From Datisca glomerata (Eukaryota; Streptophyta; Magnoliopsida; Cucurbitales; Datiscaceae): 64,000 nucleotides of DNA. The stretch is taken from the NCBI GenBank assembly GCA_003255025.1, contig QANY01003900.1, positions 806,001 through 870,000 of the forward strand, given 5' to 3'. The notes beneath the pieces are model-generated. The model saw nothing but the letters and a program-made list of their open reading frames with translations, searched no databases and was not told the origin of the DNA. This document shows positions 43,650 through 55,200 of this stretch, one piece after another. Made by a program: the position numbers and the translations under genes. How positions within the stretch are numbered: position 1 is the first letter of the stretch; every line of letters starts with the position of its first letter.

Positions 43650-46170
43650 GGCTTCACCTATTGTTCACTGACTTTAGAATTCCTTTTGTGTCAGAGATCG
43701 ACCAGCCTAAGACCGTTTGTTGCTCTCTCAACACCCTCAGCAGCTTGTCTTCATGTTCACCATTTAACGAAGCAGAGATAATCACAAGTTGAGTGGATGC
43801 TTCTCCCATAAAGGTGTACCGAAGGTGAAGGTCTAATGCCGCTGGATTTTCAATAAATGGTAGATGTCTAGGTTTACCTTCTCCAAGTTCTGCACTATCC
43901 ACCCGCAAACAACTATTCATATCATTTGAGTATTTGATTGCTTTGAAGGCATTAAAAATTACCTGAACATCTTGCTCTCACAGAATAAGTTCTCTTTTTT
44001 GCACATGAATGAGAGTTCTTCCCGTAGCTAAAAATGGTCTACCAAGAATAATTGGAATTTCATCGTTTTCCTTCATGTCAAGAACAATAAAATCAGCTGG
44101 AAAAATAAATTTATCCTTCTTTACCAAAACATCCTCAACAATCTTCAATGGATATCAGATAAGCCGATCAGTTAACCGTAAAGATACCGTCATGGGCTTA
44201 GCTTTTCCAGTCCTAGCTTCTTATAAATTGAATAGGGCATCAAATTGATACCAGCCCCAAGATCACATAAAGCCTTTTCAAAATATGAATTCCCAATTGT
44301 GTAAGGATTAGTAAAACTCTCAGGGTCCTTAACTTCAGAAGCAATTTATTCTGCAAGATAGCACTACATTTCTCAGTAAGTGCAACTGTCTCATACTTCT
44401 CAGTAAGTGCAACTGTCTCATACTCATCTAGCTTTCTCTTGTTTGAGAGAATATCCTTCATGAATTTGACATAGCTCGGTATTTGTTTCAAAGCATCAGT
44501 AAATGAGATATTTATATGTAGTTTCCTAAACAAATCAAGAAGCTTAGAAAACTATTTGTTCAATTTTTGCTTTTAGAACTGTTGAGGGTATGTAATAGGT
44601 GAAACATAAGGTGAAAGATTATCAGGAAAGAACTTTGACTTAGGCTTGTCTTCCTTCTTTTTTAAGCTCTTGCCAAGGTCATCACCCATTGTCTCAACTT
44701 ATGCTTCAATTGACTGAGAAATTTCAATAGTGGCTTTCTGAGATTCTACTAACTCCTTGCCACTACGAAGAGTAATGGTGTTTACTTGTTCTTTTGGATT
44801 CCTCCCTGTGTTGCTCGGTAGAGAACCTTGTGGTCTTTGAGTTAGTATTTCTGATAGTTGACCCATTTGAAGCTCCAAATTTTGGATAGATGCAGCTTGA
44901 CTCTGAATACTTATTTCTTGCCTCTGAAGTGTAGCATATGTTCTTGTCATAAATTGAGTAGTATTGACTGTGAGCTATGTAAGAGCATCTTCTAAAGAAA
45001 ATTTAGGCCGTTGAGGTTAAAATTGAGGTTGAGTAGAAACTGGTATATTCATCACATTCTGACTATTCTTCCAAGAGAAATTTGGGTGATTTCGCCACCC
45101 TTGGTTATAAGTATGGGAAAGTGGATTATTCGGCCTGCTGTAATTCTCAACAAAATTAACATGTTCTGATTGAGAAGGAGCAAAAGGATTACCGGCTTAA
45201 CATTCAATACTAAGATGAGGTCCATTGCACAAATTACAAACTTCCTGTGAAACATGAATAGCACTAGCATTGGCGGTGAAAGAGCTTAATTGCTTGGACA
45301 ATGTAGCTACTTGAGTAGTAAGAGCGATAAGAGCATCGACTTCATGAACTCCATGAATCTTTTTCGGTACGTTGCTCTCAATTGGCCATTGATAGGCATT
45401 AGCAACCATTTCTTCTAGCAAAGCATAAGCCTCCTCATGTGTTTTTCCTATTAAAGTTCCTCACGCTGCTGCATCCACCAGTGTCCTCGTTGAATTTCCC
45501 AAACCATTGTAGAAAATTTGGACTTGTAGCCATCCAGGGAGTCCATGATGTGGGCATCCACTCAACATCTCTTTAAACCTCTCCCAAGCTTCATAAAGAG
45601 ATTCCATATCATATTGGACAAAAGTAGTGATCTTGATCCTCATCTTGGTTGTTTTAGCTGGTGGAAACAATTTAGCCAAAAATTTCTCAGAAAGTCCATT
45701 CAAAGTGGTGATTGATCCAGCGGGTAAAGAGTTCAATCAACTCTTATCCTCATCTCGAAGTGAAAATAGGAATAATCTCAACCTAATTGCATCAGTTGAG
45801 ATATTGTTGTGCTTGAATGTCTCAAATTTCGAAGAAAGTGGCTATGTGAACATTTGGATCATCATTAGACATGCCATTGAACTGGCTTGCTTGCACCATG
45901 TGAATGATAGCCAGCTTAATCTCAAAATTTTTGGCATTAACAACAGGGCATTCAATGGCAGACGCGGCCTTATTGACCACTGGCGTAGCATAATCTCGAA
46001 TTGTCTGGTTATTTTGGTTGTTCGGAATCTCAAGATTTTCGCTAGTGTCTTCCATGGTTTCTTGAGCTTGCGTAGAAGCTTCTCTCCCCATTTTTTAATT
46101 ACGACGACAAGTTGCTTAATTTTCAAATTTAGAAGAGTCAAATTTTTGCTTCCAAATTTTCTCATACACC
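43650..46170 (-). pseudogene. Athila/Tat gag and protease relic
   Basis: Minus-strand gag starts near 46165. The retrotransposon gag core includes LNSLPAGSITTLNGLSEKF, FPPAKTTKMR, DMESLYEAWERFKEMLSGCP and QIFYNGLGNSTRTLVDAAA (45461-45736). A spacer follows with YQWP and CNLCNGPHLSIEC (45197-45421), then the QAASIQNLELQMGQL and TLRSGKE blocks (44699-44950). The pre-protease block FRKLHINISFTDALKQIPSY..FMKDIL lies at 44240-44533. Worn protease runs to HEDKLLRVLREQQTVLGWSISDTKG (43654-43920). Stops and shifts break it throughout. A 27-bp duplication repeats ETVALTEKY (about 44369-44421). Confidence 0.9.
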
Positions 46171-46277
46171 TTCGAAAACGTCTGAAAGTTCAAAATAGGA
46201 AACAACCGTAGTTAAAAAAATTAAGACTCAAAATAAAATTAAGGATATGTAACTCCAATATTAATAAACAAAATCAA

Positions 46278-46295
46278 TCCCCGGCAACGGCGCCA
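46278..46295 (-). other. tRNA-Asp primer-binding site
   Basis: The minus strand reads TGGCGCCGTTGCCGGGGA, the 18-base site used by Athila/Tat-type elements for tRNA-Asp priming. It is one base inside the 5' LTR end at 46297. Confidence 0.93.
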
Positions 46296-46296
46296 G

Positions 46297-47441
46297 TGTT
46301 ACAATTATTCTATAGTGCAAGTGTACACTATCATCGTCAATTAATAAATTTTTATAAAAATAGAGTATCGTCCATATGGTTGATTGATATTAATAATTGA
46401 AATTAACTAAACCCTAAGTCTAATTCAGAATGACAAAAATTTTGGATTTTTAATTAAACTAACATGATAAATATTTGATAAAGATAAATAATTTAAAATT
46501 GAATAGATAAAAGATCTAGGGATTCAGATTTCACCAAACCAAATATGTTTAAAATTCTAAAACTCAATCAATCAATGTTTATCAAATTATTGGCAGAGAA
46601 TTTCTTTAAAGTAATTATTAATCTTTCTCAAGCATCGATAACAATGAATCAAAAATACTAATCTCACATCTCTGTCAAGATTCAATAAGTTGAAACTCAT
46701 TAACCATATGAAATTATAATTGCTACACTAGATCCATAATTATCTCTAACATATGAAATTCTAATGGTGTTATAAACAAAGATCAAATTTACTCATCACT
46801 TCTCAGTCTCAGAATTAAATCTAAAATCATATAATAGTTGGTCAGACGATCACAAGCACTAGAAACATATTATAACACTCAATAATACTGAATAAATCGA
46901 TTGAATTGAAAATTAAAATTTATGAACCATCATGGTTTGGCTACGTCGTAACCCTAGATAAGAAATTTAGAACATACTAGAATAAGAAGATGTCCTCATA
47001 ATATTCATGAACATAGAGGAAAATAGAAGAAAAATTTAGATTTGTGGATGAATTGAAGTTGAGATCTGTCCCCTGATTGGATTCGTCTTCGTTTCCTCTC
47101 TAAAACACTTTCTCCTCTGCCTTCCACATCCCAAAAGTCATCAAAAGACCTAAAAATGTTCTCTTTATACACTAGGGTTCGGTAAGGATAAAATAGAAGA
47201 GAAAAATACAAAAAAAAAAATTATCACGCCAGTGTCGCAACGCTGGTCCTTTTGCTCAGGTCCATCATTTTCTCGTTTTCTTTACATTTTTGCCTTCGAA
47301 GTCTTTCAAAATCAACCGAAATGTATTTGAATATCTAACTTACAAGATAAAAATAAAAACAAACATAAATCAAATAAAAAAACTCAAAAAACCAATAAAA
47401 TTAAAGTTTGTCTAAAATATGAGTGTGAAACACACTCATCA
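46297..47441 (-). mobile_element. 5' LTR of the Athila/Tat element
   Basis: 1145 bp, starting TGATGAGTGTGTTTC at 47441 and ending TTGTAACA at 46297 on the minus strand. A TATA-like GTATAAAG near 47165 with the AACCCTAGTG phrase upstream marks the promoter. It matches 37996-39000 and 41780-42018. The short minus-strand frame at 47005-47211 is LTR sequence, not a gene. Confidence 0.9.
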
Positions 47442-47446
47442 ATAAT

Positions 47447-47830
47447 TTATGAAAAATAACCAATAATTTATTACAAAGAGATGCGAGTCTCCAAAAGTAA
47501 TATATACATTGATATGCTAATTAGCATATATAAATATGCTAATTTGAGAAATATTGGAATAATTGTTGAGTAAGATAGGCTAAAAAAGGTAGATTCGCAT
47601 AAATAGAACAATAAACTCATTTACTTATTACGAATGTATTGTAAATTCATGAATATTTAATTTCATGAAAGTGTGTGAATATCTAAAAGTAATAGACAAA
47701 TTTATAATTGATAATGTATGAAAAGTAAATAATAATCTATCACGAATGGGTGCCCGTCTTTGAAAGTAATACATGAATTTACTAATCGATGACTTATGAA
47801 AACCAACAATAATCCATCATCATTTATTCA
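47447..47830. repeat. Right part of the ~79-bp tandem repeat
   Basis: Units beginning T(C/A)TC.AAAAGTAAT lie at 47488, 47680 and 47757, with GATAAT.TATGAAAA and AATAATCTATCAC blocks. The spacing is about 77-79 bp once the ATAAT insertion is removed; a longer interval holds another diverged block (47591-47680) that matches 37868-37957. Confidence 0.7.
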
Positions 47831-49033
47831 TTTAAAGGCCATTTTAAGAATTGTAGGTAATCGCTGTACAAAATAGTCCAAAGAAGTTTCTTTGTTGATT
47901 GTTCCATTTAATATAGTGTAGATGTAGATGTAGATTATGTGTGAAAAGTTGAGAAAAGCTGCGATTTTTTAGCATTTCACAACAAACATAAGATTTAGAT
48001 CTAATAACTATTGAGTCCGAATTTGTGCCATGATTTGCTGAAGATAGTTTGATTTCGCGTGATTTAAGCTTAAATTTCGATCACGTTCTGAACAAGTTAT
48101 AACTATGTTAGTAGTTACTAAGAGATGATTAAATAGGAATAACGAGGTTTATGCTTTGCAAATTAAGAGACTAAAGTGTCTGACCTTTTTAAAATTTTGG
48201 TATTAAATTTTCTAATGAGTCAAAGTGAAGGCGTCATTGGAGGTGAGGGTGACAAAACTACTTGTTGGCCACTTAACCACATATGAGCCGTCTATAATGA
48301 GTTGAGATTTTGTTGAATAAATGAGTGATGTAATGGATACGAGACATCAATAAACAAACTTGCACAGATATGGTGCGCGGGCAGATAATAGTCCCTCCTT
48401 ATCCCACCCTACTTAGTTTTTCAATTATTTCTTTAAATATAGTTTTAGTATATATTTTTTAAATCATTTAAGTATATTAAAATTATAACCTTACATCTCA
48501 ATCCTATCTTAGCACTTTTTTTTACTTCCTCACTACACTAGTTAGCTTAGCCATCAAAAGACAACTCATATATATTATTCTTCTTCTTAACCACCATTCA
48601 TTGCCGTTCTCTTTCTTCTACCACCACCTTAGCCTGAGAAATGAATGAAGAACTCATTTGCACTCCCTCCAAGTCTGTCATATTTTTTGAAGAGAAACCA
48701 TTATTACGTGCGTTTCCCATAGCTCACTGTAGGAAGTTGAGCTCCATGTCAGAGTTTTAGAAGTGATTTCATGGGAAGAAAAAGAGGTTGGGGTTAACAA
48801 GACCCCTTACCGATTGGGGGATTGGTTTGATGCTTTTATTTTTAATGTTACACGTGTAATGCACGTGGTGATGATTTACGTTAAAGAATCTGATGGACTT
48901 AGACATGCACAACGGGGTATAACGTGGAAAACGTTTTGGTGCTTAGTGAAATATTTAAAAATTTAAAGTACAAAATGAGTTTTTGCTACAAAGTTAGTTC
49001 ACGAGTGTAATTTACCCCCAAAAAAGCCATAAC
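47831..49033. other. Intergenic and upstream of CMC4-like gene
   Basis: No recognisable gene. GTAGAT is repeated three times near 47920. The frame at 48763-48966 (67 codons) has no motif. Confidence 0.35.
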
Positions 49034-49040
49034 TATAAAA
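49034..49040 (+). promoter_or_regulatory. TATA box of CMC4-like gene
   Basis: TATAAAA lies 107 bases upstream of the ATG at 49147. It is followed by a GAGAGAGAG-rich 5' leader, a normal plant arrangement. Confidence 0.55.
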
Positions 49041-49146
49041 CGGAGAGAGAGACCGACAAACTCACCATTTGATGGTGCGCTAACGCTGCTTGATCTGTTG
49101 CGAATTCTAGAGCTTCCTTACAGAAAATTCAGAGAGAAGAAGAGAG

Positions 49147-49965
49147 ATGCCACAGCCGAGCAAAGAGCCGTGCAAGAAAGAGGCTTGTGCCATTCAAGCA
49201 TGTCTCTCCAAGAACAATTTCCTCCCTCACAAGTAAGCTTTTTATTATGCTTATTTTATTGTGTACCAAGTTTCTGTTTGGTCGCTGAGAAAATCGGATT
49301 AGGTCGATAGAATGCTAATCTTTTTCTTCCTCCTGTCCTCGTAATACTTGAATTCCCGATCTCAAAAGTCAATCGGAAAAGCATTGGATTGATTGATCAA
49401 AGCAAAACTATAATAATATTTTTGTGTAAGTCAATTATTGCAATAATTATTCCGATCATTTAGAAAATTAAGATATGCGATTCATTTTGTTTCGAACTCC
49501 ATGCTTAGCTTGTGTATGAAAAAAAATACTTGCGGAATCATCAAAATGATCATCGAAATTAATCTCTCTCATTTTGATAGGTAAATTTTGCAAATGGGGA
49601 TGACAATTTAATGGTTTTATTTAGTGTCTTTTTTCTTCGCTGTCATTTCAGACCTTTGTATCTCACCCTTATGCCCATAGCCCTTTTTTTTTTTTTGCTA
49701 ATTCAACGCAGGAATACTTAATTAGTCTTATTTTCATTTTTACATGCTCCACCGATTCATCAGATGATGTGCAAAATCCATGTGATGTACCTTCAATTGT
49801 GTTGTTTTCTTCCAGTTTTTAAAATTTGTCTCTCTGACCGGTCATGACCATGGTTTTAGGTGCATCAAGGTCATTCAGATGTTGCAATTTTGCTGTGAGA
49901 ACTGCAATTATCAGTCAACACACTGTGCTTCTGTTTCTGACCTTTTGAAACAAATGCCCAAGTAA
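49147..49965 (+). CDS. CMC4: CX9C-motif mitochondrial protein, CMC4 type (two exons)
   Basis: The two exons are 49147-49232 and 49860-49965, with a 627-bp GT-AG intron splitting a Lys codon. They encode a 63-residue protein. It starts MPQPSKEPCKKEACAIQACL and carries twin CX9C spacings: Cys9-Cys19 and Cys30-Cys40, plus Cys41-Cys51 (with Cys14 and Cys44). This coiled-coil-helix fold matches the CMC4 (C-X9-C motif-containing protein 4) family. Such proteins are imported into the mitochondrial intermembrane space and oxidised by the Mia40 relay. The size fits the family, and there is no transit peptide, as expected. Both frames are open and the junction is precise. The cellular role in plants is not established. 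It converges with the NIPA gene. Confidence 0.9.
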
Positions 49966-50280
49966 ACAAGAAGCTTCCAAGTTCAGCAATTAGGAGGGCA
50001 AGTGACTTCAGCTCTCTCTTCTACTATCATATTTCTACTGCTTGCAGAAGATTTGCATTCCACAAGGCTCTATTGGCTATGGTGTGAAGTTGAATCTAGA
50101 CTAAATTTTGCAACAAATGGAAGGGTGAACAAAAATATTACCCTTTTTTTTCAAAAGGTTAGGAGATATTGTAACAGAGCTTGGAAATTGTTGAAAGGCC
50201 ATACTATTTGATTGTAATTAGAGCCTTCTCATAAAGTAATTTAATACAAGGTTATTTTCTGGTTCAGGAAAGTAGTACAT
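49966..50280 (+). other. Probable 3' untranslated region of CMC4-like gene
   Basis: Non-repetitive sequence after the TAA; an AT-rich TAATTTAATACAAGG near 50240 could serve for polyadenylation. The 69-codon frame at 50002-50211 is judged untranslated. Confidence 0.4.
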
Positions 50281-50381
50281 GTAGATAGTTTCATCTTTCA
50301 CTCTTGTTCAATCTTCACCTTCCATGTGGACATTGAGATCCGATTGGAGAAAAAATTTGGACTAAATGTCATGATTGTACT

Positions 50382-51290
50382 TAGGGATGTCAATATTACC
50401 TACGTGTTTGCGTACTCAAGAGTATCTTATACTAATAAACATGATATGAAGGTTTTAAAATTAGTTTAGGTAAGATATGAAGGTTTTAAAATTAGTTTAG
50501 GTAAGGTATGAATGTATAAGAAAATACCCATAAGGGTGTGGGTAAGGGTGGGTTTAGGGATATCCATCCTCATTTATCCGATATATATAATTACTCAATA
50601 ATTAGATGTATTAATTTTTAATTTCTGTTAAGAATTATGTTTATTTTTCTTATGCATGTATCAAGCTGTGAAAAATCTTAAGAAGGAAAGAAAAATCATG
50701 ATGGTATTGAACAAATTTAAATTTTTAAGTGTTGAATATTGATCAAATTTAAATTTATAAGTGTTGAACACTTAGATTTGTTTTAAATGATGCTTATTTT
50801 AATTTTCAGGATATGAAACATTATTATGAGTTAAATAGGAATATATAGAAATAGTTTCATGTTATTTTAAAATTTGTTGTCAATTATAAAATACGGGTAG
50901 GAAAAACTCATTGATTATTTTAAATTTGTTGTCAGTTATAAAATCTGGGTGGGAAAAACTCATTGATTATTTTAAAATTTGTTGTCAATTATAAAATACA
51001 GGTAGGAAAAACTCATTGATTACTTATATCCAAATAAAATTTGTTGTCAATTATAAAATATGTGTAGTAAAAACTCACTGATTACCTATATCCAAAGAGA
51101 TAACCTCATTCCTCATTAAATCTTTGTTTACCCATATCCAAATGAGTATCATTATCCCCATTGCTTACTCATTAAATCTTTGTTGATATGATGGTAGATA
51201 CGAAGACAGTAAACGTTCATAAGTATCTGTATATGACATTATTCATATCATACCTTACCGGACTCAAATGACCATGGGTCAATAGACATT
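50382..51290. repeat. MITE-like repeat block with internal tandem repeats
   Basis: It starts TAGGGATGTCAATATTACC, a common plant hAT-MITE style, and contains phrases such as ATACCCATAAGGGTG and CCATATCCAAATGAG. Inside are a 31-bp duplication (50444-50505) and four AATTTGTTGTCAATTATAAA units of 52-62 bp (50871-51098). The right end is too decayed to show a target duplication. Confidence 0.45.
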
Positions 51291-52246
51291 CTTCAAAAAA
51301 AAATTAGACATGCAAGACCCGTTTCAAAAATTTAGACATGCACGGCTTTCAGAAGATATGGTGAAATACCAACGTTCATATATAGAATTCTTATTATAAC
51401 GCAAAGCTCTGTGTTTTGGAAATCAACACTTCTCAACGCCGGAGGTTTCAAATTCAAATCTCTAAACCACCAATTTAAGTCCCAAATACCCAGCAATACG
51501 TCTCCACACCCACCTTTTATGTACTAAGTTTTGAGCTCTTAATCGCATTACATGAAGATAGGCAACTTTTACACGTTATGAAACATTCTACACTTTGATT
51601 AGTTACAAAATTACATTTTACTAAAAGTCAAGATAATATAGAAAAAATAATTTTTTTACTCTTACACGTCTGTATGTATTTGATGACTTCTATGCCCAAA
51701 ATCAATAATTTTATAAGTTGTAAACTCATCAATCGGTCATAACAAAATGCAAGAACTATGTTGACTCTGGCGAAACTATGCTAGATAGTAGATTATGAAA
51801 ATATGAATGGAAAAAAATACAAAAAGTTTAGTGAAAAAGAATTGAATGCTCATAGAACAGTAATATATGGAGCGATGGGGGTTATGGTGGGAAGAAAACT
51901 CAATGAAAAACCAATTGAATTCTGGAAAAGGCAGGCTAAATACAATATGATTTATCCCAACGTGTGCAAAATTACATTTTCCGGCATCTACTGTATGAAG
52001 TGGGGGAAATCGTATACAAGGAATGCGCTTACAGAATCGCCGCTGTGAAGCCGAGGAGGTCATTTTGGGGGAAAAAGAACAAAAAAGGAATTTCACCCTT
52101 TCCAACTGTCTCCGAGAAAAAGGAATACCAATGGGTGAATGTAATAATAACTAAGTAAAATACAAGTTGATGTCAGCAAAGTCCTCCCCCAAAGAGAAGC
52201 TGAGTTTTGAGAGATGAAAAGAGTGAGCTCAATCAATAACATAATC
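51291..52246. other. 3' flank of NIPA gene and intergenic DNA
   Basis: The bases just left of 52247 should be the NIPA 3' untranslated region. The overlapping frames at 51776-52105 (minus) and 51803-52158 (plus) have no known motif. Confidence 0.35.
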
Positions 52247-55200
52247 TCAAGCTGACCTTAATGAATCCTGCCTTCTAAGAGGTATGCCCTCACCGCCACC
52301 AAGACCATCCTCTTCCGAATGCTTAGAAAGTCGAATTGAAGAGGATGTCGTACAACCTGTTTGAGTCCCAAAGAACGTACACTAAGCAATGCTTTCTGAT
52401 AATTAAAGAAATAAGTTTGTCCGTAGATAAGTTGATTTTAGATTGATAATTTGAAGGATTTGAGTGATTAGCATAAAGGCATACCATCAACCATATCCTT
52501 TGTTTTGTGTAGAAGAAATGTTCCTGAAAGGATAGTCACAAACCCACACATTTCTGTGACAACCTGAGTAGGGCTCTGTCGATCCCAGTCCTGAAAGATA
52601 AACCACAAGTTCATCCCACAAAAACATCAATGGGATATCATGTATCCATCAACCAGCTCACCCTAACAACACGGAGACGAGCATAATCTCTCAGGCACAT
52701 ATTCAGTAAATAGCTAGTAACGAAGACAGATTTTTGTGTGTGTGTGTGTGCACTTGAGAGAGATAGAGATAGAGATAGATAAAGAACGAGAGAAAGAGAG
52801 CACAAGAAATGGGTAGGTACAACTCATGTATCTAATGAGAATCTATCTTTAAGTAAAGACGAGCCAACTTTTCACTGAAACTAAACTAAGGTATAAACAA
52901 AAAAAGGAGAATTCTTTAATTAAGAAAGAAGAAAGGTTCCTGGTCACGGAAATATAGAAGCCGAAATCTCATCTGGCAGAGGAGGTTGAAAACAGCAACA
53001 ATCAGCAAGAGGAGTAATTTTTGCGAGAGATTATACAAACAGGGGAAATAGAAGCTACATACGAATCTACCACTTATTTCATCAAATTTAATGCATTGAA
53101 CTTAAAAACACCAAGAATAATTAAAAAAAGCTCAAAGTCAGTCATTAAGGTGCCCACAGAAAGCACAATTATACTACCAAATGACGTTTACATAATAGAG
53201 AAAAACATATGAGAGATGAAAATAAGCATGATTGTGTTCATCGGGTCCGGGTAGAGATCAAAGGTCTTGAGCAACCGATCCGGCAGAACAACTCAAAAGA
53301 TAAAGAAGTATCGTTAATTTCTTCATGCTCGTTCCAAGTTCGAAGTACCATTTGTACAAATAAGAACCCCCTTCGTTACATGATTTCATCTTCATATAGA
53401 TAGATATAGGATCTATGGAGCAATTACTTAGAAGTACATTTTGTGCAACAATCCTTCCTATCTGATAGAAAAGGATCCCATGATCCTGAACCGATCTTAC
53501 CTGGGATCGCAAATCCCAAGTTTGTCTATGAAGAGCATATCTAATCATATTAGTGTCTATAATGGATTTCTTTTGCGTAATACTAATCGATAGGGCCTCA
53601 TTGGTGTGTTGGTCGATTCTGGGTCAAGATCACAAACTAGGAAATCTAAACACTACAATGGGTACACAGAAACAAAATAATAATAACAGTTCCGCAAGAG
53701 GAAGTCAATATGTTTTTTCTGTACGGTGGATCTTCCTCCCAGGGACTGATGAGTTTCAGCATTTTATTAGTAAGGATGAAGTTAGAAACTTAATTCGAAA
53801 GCACATCGCTCAGTATAAATCTAAAGATAATGCTCAAACAGCCTCAGTCAGTTAAGAAATATACCTTAAACATTATCACACTAGCCAAAATGGTTAGTGA
53901 CGTGAACATAACATAGTAAATGGGTGAGACCACAGCTGTATTGAAAGTATCAAGCGCCTGCAAATAAGAAAGTAAACATTTACCAAACAACCATCAGAAG
54001 ACAAGGACGAAATACTGTGTAAAGTTCTTGTGCAAGATCTTTTAAGTCAGCACGAAATGCACAAGTTACTAGTACGGAAAGCCTCCTTTCAACCTCAGGA
54101 GGGTAAATGTACCTCAGAGTGAACATGCACAGGACATGATACAGACATTCTGAGACAAGTTCTCAAAATATTAGATTGCCAACAGGTTGCAAGCACGTTA
54201 TATTTTCCCCGACAACACTGCTATAAAAACAATTAGCCACTTTGTAGAATTATTTGCATTGTTGTTTATCTATATATTTAATTATATAATCTTCCCAACA
54301 CCAAGTAGCAAATAAAGTTACCACTATTAGTTTAATTTAGCATTTGGTTTTAATTTGAGAGGAAAGGGAGTAATACTCCATAGCTCGATAGGTGATGACA
54401 TATCCATATAAATTCTCATCTTGTTGGGATATGTCCAAAATTCAACGATCATTTTCAGTTTCACATGTGTTGGAGAACACATGTCCTGTGTGTCTGACGA
54501 GGTGCTAGACTACATTCCAAAATGGTCATAGTACTTGAAACATAGTGTAGACTTGTGACCTTCAGGTGTCGAGAACATTTGAGATAATCCCCTTTGACAC
54601 GCTAATTTTGAAGAATTCTAGACTATGGGGGCAAGAGAAGTAAGAACTAAATGAAAATTTAATGAAGCAAGATGTTCTTTAATATAGCGGAGATATTAAC
54701 CATTGTATGATATTGTTTTATAGGACAATGAAATATGAAATGTAATCCAAAAACTTATTAGAATTTCCCATGCTTTATCTCACAATTGAAATTCTACAAT
54801 CAATCAGCATAATATGTAGACGATGATTTGGAATCGATGTTCTCATTCGTAGTCACAGAGGAAATTGAAAAATTAGTAAAAGCTCATAAGAGCTTCATTC
54901 CTCCACTTTTGTTGTTGATGTAACGTGTGAAAATAATTAAATCTGGCCTTTTAAGTTATCCAAGCAACTACAAGTAGCAGTGACGAATATTAAATTAAAA
55001 AAATAGAGGTCCGAAAGGAAAAGAAGAGAAGTGCAAGATTAGGAAAGAAGCACCATTTACCTTGTTTAAATAATTCATCTGCGTAAGAACACAAGTAATT
55101 ACAACTAAAGTGAATATCCATGTTTGGGGATAAATTAATTGATTCGTTCCTGACAATGTTAACTTCAAAGCAATTCCAAGCGCTTTAACACTCATGACCT

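Larger units (their letters stand above)
37996..47441 (-). mobile_element. Athila/Tat-type Ty3/gypsy retrotransposon, nearly full length, pol deleted
   Basis: The element spans about 9.4 kb in minus orientation and is flanked by the 5-bp target duplication ATAAT (37991-37995 and 47442-47446). The LTRs at 46297-47441 and 37996-42018 are homologous; both start TGATGAGTGTGTTTC and end GTAACA on the minus strand. A perfect tRNA-Asp primer site and a gag-protease region are present. Most of pol (RT, RNase H, integrase) is missing between about 43570 and 43650. The 3' LTR has been split by another insertion. Confidence 0.9.

Noticed and set aside
51776..52158. Overlapping frames of 109 (minus) and 81/64 (plus) codons downstream of the NIPA gene
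   Set aside because: No motif or splice signals; more likely 3' untranslated or intergenic sequence.
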